Source: Rhyacophila brunnea (Eukaryota > Arthropoda > Insecta > Trichoptera > Rhyacophilidae). From it: DNA of 64,000 nucleotides. The notes below the pieces were generated by a model that did no database searches, was not told the DNA's origin, and saw nothing but the letters and a program-made list of their open reading frames with translations. Where the stretch lies: assembly GCA_022495005.1 (NCBI GenBank), contig JAGYXB010001329.1:1-64000 (forward strand). Direction: 5' to 3'. Below are positions 57,399-64,000 of the stretch, in pieces (positions within the stretch are counted from its first letter, which is position 1; each line of letters begins with the position of its first letter). Position numbers and translations under genes: made by a program.

Positions 57399-57645
57399 AA
57401 AAACCCAGGTCCCCAGCACCGCGATTTCCTAACTATCGACTCGTGTGTCAGCCGACGACATGACGTAACTGTGACACCTATATGTGTATGGTGACAATGA
57501 ATAACGCCACTATCTGACCAGCGTTATTTTCTCGAATGCTATTATCACTCCGGTAGTACGTCACAATGATGTCATATGACGTCATGTCGACCGGGCGGCT
57601 TGCACTCGCAAGTTCTAACATAGGGCCCCAGGTCCTACCCGGGTT
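57399..57645. mobile_element. MITE with ends aaacccaggtcc, carrying a CRE-like site
   Basis: Left aaaacccaggtcccc and right ggcccc.aggtcctacccggg are inverted. The core 57477-57640 matches the inverse of 63750-63930 (gacaatgaataacgcc, ccggtagtacgt.acaatga, tgtcatatgacgtcatgtcg). A perfect tgacgtca is at 57577-57584 in both copies. Confidence 0.55.
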
Positions 57646-57683
57646 GCCACGCTCGTCATGATGTTAATGAATATCATTCTGGT

Positions 57684-59024
57684 CAGTGTTGCCAACCGTA
57701 CTATAATTATAGTATTTGTACTATAATTTTCGTCTGCGTACTATGTACGATATAAAACAGGTATAGTACGCCCAAAATACTATAATTTTGAGAAATCGGA
57801 AAAAAGTTGCCAATAGAAGAAAAACAACGCCAAAATAATCCGAATGGGAATAATGGGAAGAAAAAAAAAATTAAATAACCCCACGTCTAAAAAAAGAATG
57901 ACGTTAATTACTTAACCCAGCGATTTCCAAACTGGGATGCGCGGAGTGTTGCAAAGAGAGGCGCGAAAAGTTTAACACAATTAATGTAGCCACATGTTTG
58001 CAGTTTGCAAATGCATAGTTTATAAAACGGCCGCTAGTTATAAACTAGGTACACAAAAACAGTCATATAAAGGGTTATTTGCAAACCTTTCTGCAAAATA
58101 TGGAGACTAATTTTAAAATCCCTCACTTCTAAACTATTGTGAAGCGCAATGCCTGTCTCGTAAAAAATGAAATTAAAGGGTCAAATCAATCATAATATTG
58201 AAATTTGAGGCAAATTTGTTTAGGAACGATAATTATATACGATAAAAAATATAAAGATAGACATAAAAGATAAAAAAATGAGTGAATAAATGAATCCATG
58301 AACCACTAATGCATTCACTGATTTAAAACGACAAAGTGAAGGCATTCATTAAAAATTGGGGCTTAGGAAATCAAAATGACAAAAAAAAAAGTTCGCCATG
58401 TCTCGACTTTTGAATGATTTCTACGCCCGATATATTAAAGCAAACAAAAATCTATTATTGAGTTCTTGGTGAGTGTGCTAATGCACTTTTCACATTATTT
58501 TATTAATAGTAAAAAAAGTCCGCTTCAGGATGTGGGGTCCATGATAGAATCCATTTGTCAATAAAAGAAGATGAATTTGTATTGACTACCTACTGTTGAA
58601 ATTGATTGTGCTAATAAACAAGCACATTCGTCAAAAATCAATGTAATATAATTAGTAAAACCTTGTTTATTTTATTTTTAATTTTTGTATTCGTAAGTAG
58701 GTACATTGTTGACTATTTGAAAGGTGTCTGTATTATTTAATGAAATAAGGGGGAAGGAGGCGCCTAGATTAGATTTTTTTAAAAGGGAGGCGCAGTAACA
58801 TTAAGTTTGGAAACCACTAACTAAACATTTGAATTTTGTCTAAAAAAACAAGGCGTTAATTTACCCTTCATAGATATTTTGTCTAAAAAAACAAGACGTT
58901 AATTACCCCACGTTTAAATTTTTGAAAATTATTGGTGACTCAACGCGTACTATATTTTTTGCCGAAATACTATATTTTTGAAGGCACTGTACTATAATTC
59001 CACTTTCAAAATATGGCAACACTG
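57684..59024. mobile_element. hAT-type element, family cagtgttgccaac, interrupted by another hAT (1341 bp)
   Basis: Left cagtgttgccaaccgtacta, right atggcaacactg. Perfect 8-bp duplication attctggt at 57676-57683 and 59025-59032. Both ends carry actataatt strings. Removing the nested 57918-58819 insertion leaves about 440 bp with aaaaaaacaagacgttaatt-type repeats (58843-58915) and no coding frame. Confidence 0.88.
57918..58819. mobile_element. hAT-type element, family cagtggtttcc, copy 2 (902 bp), nested
   Basis: Starts cagcgatttccaaactggga and ends agtttggaaaccacta. Flanks acttaacc (57910-57917) and actaaaca (58820-58827) agree 6/8. The inverse of its right end matches the left end of 41511-41978 over 60 bases or more. 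Keeps tgtggggtccatgatagaat (58533-58552), similar inverted to 43027-43048 in the ZBED5-like hAT. Confidence 0.75.
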
Positions 59025-59599
59025 ATTCTGGTTGATCAGCTCAACTAGGTTGAAGTCGCAATACGAGTCGAGTTCAGAATTAATTAATTGTCTGGCTTTT
59101 GTATGGAGATTCTTTCAATTCCAGTACTACAAGGTGTTAAAATACAATTTATCTCACGCTGTAATATATAATGGGACGGATCGCAATAAAGAATAGGAGT
59201 GTTGCAAAACTCTGAAATGAAAAGAATAAATTATGCAAGAGAGGGCGGAGCAGTACCACGGTTGAAACAGAATGCGTAAAAAGAGGTCATACAAAGCAAC
59301 GTTGATTCCTTTGATATTGAATACTGACAAGAATTTATATGTATGAAGTAGCAAAATGCAATAAGAGTGTACTTCAATCGATACTTACAATATTATTTAT
59401 AGGGAAATGTAGACATAGGTCCTAGATAAACCTAGAAACAGTTGTGGATTTACCAGTGCACCCAGGAGTTGCGCCCCATGCTCACAAATATCTCTCAAAT
59501 TGGTTTTGTAAAACATATTAATCAAAAATTTTCTTTATTATTTTTTTTTGTGATTTTACCTAGGCTTTGACTGCGACTCGCTGTCATATCGCCTCTTCT
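59025..59599. other. AT-rich sequence, nothing recognised
   Basis: No supported feature. Confidence 0.4.
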
Positions 59600-60100
59600 A
59601 GAAGAGGATCCCTCGGTCAGGTCCTCACTCCTATTCTGTTAAATAACTTTACAATTTTGCCTAGCTCTTCCGTCTTACCCACCGCCAGGACACCTTTCAA
59701 TTCGTCGACATTCTCATAGATATCCGCAATTCGCAGCTGTACTCTGTGAAGTTCATATTTAGGGCATTGTAGTGCTATATGTACATAACATTCATCTCAC
59801 AGTTGCGATTCGCTTCTTCCCATGAGGACATCAAATCTTTTACCCATTGTGTGCCCTGTTCTTAGCCTCAGTATTAACTTAAGCTCATTCCTCGTCAAAG
59901 GAGACTCTACAAACCAGGGCACCTCTCGTGGTGATGGTAGAATAGACTTACTCCATTTCCCCTTTTCTAATTATGCCCTATGGTGAAAATCTATCCACAT
60001 ACTTTGGCCCATTTTCTTTATAGCCTCATTCCAGTCCAGGTTTTCTGGTATCCACTGATATGGTACCCCTGAATGGCCAGCTTCCTTTGCCAGATCTTCT
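59600..60100 (-). pseudogene. Non-LTR retrotransposon C-terminus (RNase H region end and zinc knuckle)
   Basis: Minus strand from 60099 reads EDLAKEAGHSGVPYQWIPEN, LDWNEAIKKMGQSMW, a stop, EVPWFVESPLTRNELKLILR, LRTGHTMGKRF, then a stop followed by ECYVHIALQCPKYELHRVQL. LAKEA is the end of an RNase H domain; LRTGH and the C...H...C spacing are the C-terminal zinc-binding tail of RNase H-bearing non-LTR elements (I/R1/Jockey-like groups). At least three stops make it a relic. No upstream RT part is visible past 60110. Confidence 0.75.
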
Positions 60101-61793
60101 TCATTATTATTAAACTATTTATTACGATGAATATAGTATTGTGCAATGTTTTCTATACGACGGACTTGCCCTGCCCACCATTTTCATATAATAATAATTA
60201 TAGTATGGAGAGTCTGTGTGCATTGTAGTTAGCTATTTGTAGTAAATTATTAATGTTAGGATTGAAGTCGGCTGTCCAGTGAACATTTTAATAAAAGTTG
60301 TCAACATTTGGCAAGAATTTACACAACACACTGTCTTCGTTGAATAATAATAAAATTGTGTAAATACGAAATGAATTAAATTATGACACTGTAAACCTAA
60401 TAAATGTAGGTAGTGTATATGAGTACAACTAATTACAACTATGTCCCAATAAATATTTTTCGTCAGATTTATATAACTTGCGTTACAGAATATTTTTAAC
60501 AAAAACGCTGAAAATTCTATTCCCACACAAAAAAAAGATTAAATATATTAAACAATAGGCAATAAATCAGTTTTCCATTTTGGTTATTAAAGTATACATG
60601 CTAAGTAAATTTATTAAAAGACGATATTGCTGTTATTATTGAGAATGGAATTCTTTACAAAATATATTTTTTAAGAATTTAAAGAATTTATAGTATCTAG
60701 TAGTCATTCAATGGTGAACTTATTTGCAACGTGCAGTTTTTATAGTATCACCCGTTCAATAGTAACTTTGATATTACAGTTAGATATTAGTATTTAGGTA
60801 CATGAACAAATAGATACATATTCATCGGAGGATCAAACAGAGCGGTTGAGACAGTGAAAGTATTTTAGTCAGACATCTCAACGGCGATTTTGAGCTAAAT
60901 GTGGACACAGTTGGCAAAATCTGCAACGGTTACCACGTCATGCTACTTAGGACCATTCGATTGCTTTGATTTTTTTAATAGAAACCACCTCCTCCTACGG
61001 TCATCTTGAAATATACCTATATTACTAATATTCAGGGTTCTAAAGCACTTAGGATCACGATCTTATTATGTAAACATACATTTTCGAGCCAGGAAATAGA
61101 AATAGATAACTTTTAAATGCATTAGACGATTTATTTAGTATGATCTCACAGTGCGGAACACTACAATGCAGAAGTAGGTACTAAGCAGATAAATTGTAAT
61201 ACTGGCTTTAGTACATTATAAAAAAATATGATAAAACGGGTAGGCCACTTATTACGTGGTGTGATGCCCTATTGGTATCCAGAAATATGGCGAATACCTA
61301 TTGGTGGGCCAAGATCTATCCCAGTCAGTAGAAATGCGGTAGAAAGAAGATGCGGATGCCATATAACATTTAATTGTCTCAGGTACTACAGGTATACATG
61401 CTGCATTGTACTACGTATAGGCATTGTTGCATAACAACACAGTGAGAGACAAATCATCTGCATAACGAGATAAGGAAAACGCAGGCGGAAATTAAAAAAG
61501 TTCACTACTGTCGTGCGAAAAACTTCTCGTGCAATGTTAACCGGATAGTTGGAAACGGGCAGTGGTTGTGTCCGTAATGATGGACTGAGATCGCTTCGCG
61601 TAGACTTCGAGAGTGATTGTTAAGTAAACCCTTTTATTCGTTATTGTACGTTACTGAATTTTAAATTAAATACTATACGACAAACTCGTCTCATTTGATG
61701 ACACGAGAAAGAAAGCAGTTGAACTTCAGATAAACGTCAAAATCATTTTACGTATATAATAATTAATGGATACATTTTCTAAACAGCCTTGCC
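60101..61793. other. AT-rich sequence, nothing recognised
   Basis: Short frames only (60233-60526 -, 61228-61434 +), without motifs. Confidence 0.4.
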
Positions 61794-61880
61794 AATGTTG
61801 TATATTGTGTTTTTCTTGCCAGATTTAACATTTTTTAATTGGCATCTTGAAAAACTTGCATCTGGCGCGTGGCGTTAAAT
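61794..61880 (+). mobile_element. hAT left-end fragment, family cagcgttgcc, copy 3
   Basis: cagccttgccaatgttg, then gtgtttttcttgccagattt and ggcatcttgaaaaacttgca, similar to the first 90 bases of 38459-39037. The right end is lost. Confidence 0.55.
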
Positions 61881-63419
61881 AGGTATAGCTCTCGCTCGTA
61901 AAGCCGATTCGCCACACATTTTGGATTTACGTTGCATCCCAGATGCACAGAATTACCCTATAAGAAAAAATAGTTCCAAATCGCTACTGACTTCGCTGTA
62001 GAAGCAAGACGCGCTTTTAACTTAATACTCCTCGCGCACACGCGTTGTGTAAACAAAATATTATACATAACTATTGATAACTATCTGAATGTGCACTGAT
62101 AACTATGTTCGCCTGTTATAATCGTTTACCGCAGCAGCCGTCGCCACTATTAATACGTTGTTATAATTGCATTAGTAAAATATTATTGACTCGATTTAAT
62201 TTAAAATATTTTTCATTTCTGTAGTAATTTCACGCATTAAGAGTGCCTTGTTGATTATACCCTGTGCACACGCCACTGAATGATGATAATGAATGGCATT
62301 ATTACTTACTTAGTAAAAAAAAACGCTTACACCTATATGTAATGTTACGTAATTAATTAAGCGTAACGATCAACGGGTGCAAGAGGGAAAGCACGCTATG
62401 AAAATCTGCCGTGAGAGAATAGATTGTTTAATCTATGGATTCTTCACTATCTCTGATAAATTTTAAAACGTGCGTAAGTAATAGGTATCAAGTATATGCC
62501 TACACATGTAGATAGCTATTTATCTATTGGTACTCAGCTGTTTAGTTTTACTAGGCAACTATAGTTGTATGGTATTTTATTGGAAATATATTGGAAAACC
62601 CGACCAAATATTCTAATGTAAGAAAATGCATTACATAATTGGTTTTATAAACACATTGAACGTGTGTTGATAAACAAAACAGCGACGGATTTAAACGATG
62701 AAAGTGTTAAAATACCATGGAAACTAAATATAATAATAATTACTGCATTCAAACCTATCGGTAAGGCAATGTAATTCATTAAATTATTGTTGTTTTCCAG
62801 TGTCCATTTAGTTAGATTATTATTTTCAAAACAATTTTGGATTAGTATAAAATTATAGAACACTAACTAACCAAATAAGGCACTGTCAAATAAACAAATA
62901 ACTCCTTTTCACAGACATAAAATAAAATCGGAGGACATTGCAACACCGATTTCGCCAGCGAGTTGATTAGTAATGAAATCGCAACTAATTTAAATGAAAC
63001 TGTGCCACAAAACAGTACATAATTTGATTACGATATTAGTAATACAATATACACAGAATTAACACAATTTAATATGTAGTTTTAATAACATGTTTGAATA
63101 AATTGATATTAATTAATAATGACAAGTTGTTTATATAGATTCATCGAATTTAAATTCCATCAAGTACCTTCGGTCGATAGTATTACTTACTATTCATCGA
63201 ATTTGTTTAGTAATACATTTAGCCACGGAGTTGACTTAAAACACACATTAATTGTGAAAAGTCTTGTTCATATTTCTAGGCAAATTCAATGAGTGAAATC
63301 AACGCCGATGTACAATGGCAATTTCCTACTTCCTAACGTCAATCTCCTCCATCCGTGGAAGAGCGGCGGTACACTTCTTCGAGCTAGGATAGCAGCCGAA
63401 ATATGAGATATAGACAATT
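61881..63419. other. AT-rich sequence, nothing recognised
   Basis: No supported feature. Confidence 0.4.
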
Positions 63420-63575
63420 TAAATTCACACATTTCTTCTTCCCTTTGTCCGTGTCCGTTCCTGAAGTAGAGCATAAAGACATGACGCGGCGCCACCTAGA
63501 ATCCCTGTCTCTCACCAGTCTCCTTACATTTTCCCAAGTCATGCCATCATACCGTATAATATACGACATATAATG
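63420..63575 (-). pseudogene. Possible non-LTR reverse-transcriptase extreme C-terminus
   Basis: Minus strand reads YDGMTWENVRRLVRDRDSRW, RRVMSLCSTSGTDTDKGKK. A segment of the form GMT.E....L..DR..WR close to a stop is common at the end of non-LTR reverse transcriptases. Short, and without the preceding GRP..RW, so only tentative. Confidence 0.35.
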
Positions 63576-63596
63576 ATGTACCACCTGTGTGTGTCT

Positions 63597-63930
63597 AAAA
63601 AACCCAGGTTAGATTGACTCTCTTCAAGCACCAGTAGTACGAGACCCAGCCAGTTTCGTTTCAGCTTTACTTAAGTTAGATGTGACGAAAGGTTGCATGG
63701 TCTGCTTGTCACATTTAAATTACCGCACGCTCAGGACATATCCGTCTCAAGGATCCGTTTTCAAAGCTAACGGTTGCTCTGCAGCCCTATGTTGTAATTT
63801 GTGACATGAAGTCACCCGGCGACATGACGTCATATGACATCATTGTAACGTACTACCGGAGTGAGTCAATAGTCTTCGAGAAATTAACGCTACTCTAATG
63901 CTGGCGTTATTCATTGTCCCCATACACCAA
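63597..63930 (-). mobile_element. MITE with ends aaacccaggt, copy 2
   Basis: Begins aaaaacccaggtt. 63750-63930 is the inverse of 57477-57640, including the tgacgtca at 63825-63832. The other end is uncertain and may lie close to or beyond the window edge. Confidence 0.5.
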
Positions 63931-64000
63931 TAGGTGTTTCAGCATAATAATATCTATGGTGAGCCGTGTGCATTGGGCGGCTCGCCTCGATGCGTGTATT

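Noticed and set aside
1..64000. CRISPR arrays, bacterial operons, phage or plasmid features
   Set aside because: No regularly spaced direct repeats or bacterial-type gene packing; all recognised elements are of insect type.

Overview
The window looks like intergenic or deep intronic DNA from a moth or butterfly (Lepidoptera). It is strongly AT-rich, it is full of the short gtaggtacc / taggtaggt strings common in lepidopteran genomes, and its repeats are insect types: tRNA-derived SINEs, 5'-truncated non-LTR retrotransposons, many hAT-type elements and one piggyBac-type element. I could not recognise any intact host gene, true tRNA or rRNA gene, or CRISPR array. The few coding signals are transposase or reverse-transcriptase remnants, a MADF-domain fragment, two unrecognised open frames (48196-48618 + and 49974-50240 -), and one possible small exon near 1.95 kb.

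Layout. 0-7 kb: dispersed repeats, SINEs, a foldback element split by an RTE-like fragment and a palindromic MITE (2439-3330), a hAT MITE (3516-4289) and a 352-bp tandem duplication that reads as exact (4543-5246). 7-17 kb: mostly featureless AT-rich DNA, with a hAT MITE (12626-13111) and a 211-bp non-LTR insertion bounded by a perfect 14-bp target duplication (15138-15348). 17.5-20 kb: a 2.5-kb hAT-type element whose ends carry a near-perfect 8-bp target duplication and which contains SINEs and a MADF-domain reading frame. 21.9-26 kb: an unclassified element with 28-bp inverted ends, split by an internally deleted piggyBac element (22596-24956, TTAA at both ends). 27.7-34.5 kb: two long-inverted-repeat elements, reverse-transcriptase tails, SINEs and dispersed repeats. 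37-44 kb: hAT elements, a 739-bp TTAA-flanked inverted-repeat element, and a three-layer nest (non-LTR tail > MITE > hAT) at 42.3-44.0 kb. 45-55 kb: more SINEs and dispersed repeats. 55-60 kb: a dense hAT cluster, including one hAT inside another (57918-58819 in 57684-59024), and an RNase H-type non-LTR 3' end. 60-64 kb: sparse, ending in a second copy of a MITE that carries a CRE-like TGACGTCA site.

Functionally this is a transposon graveyard. No element in the window appears able to move on its own. The non-autonomous hAT elements must have been mobilised by transposases encoded elsewhere, and several still carry short remnants of the parental transposase (hAT C-terminal dimerisation region, BED-finger-like motif). 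The nesting gives relative insertion ages. All family assignments come from motifs and end structure read by eye; no database search was possible.
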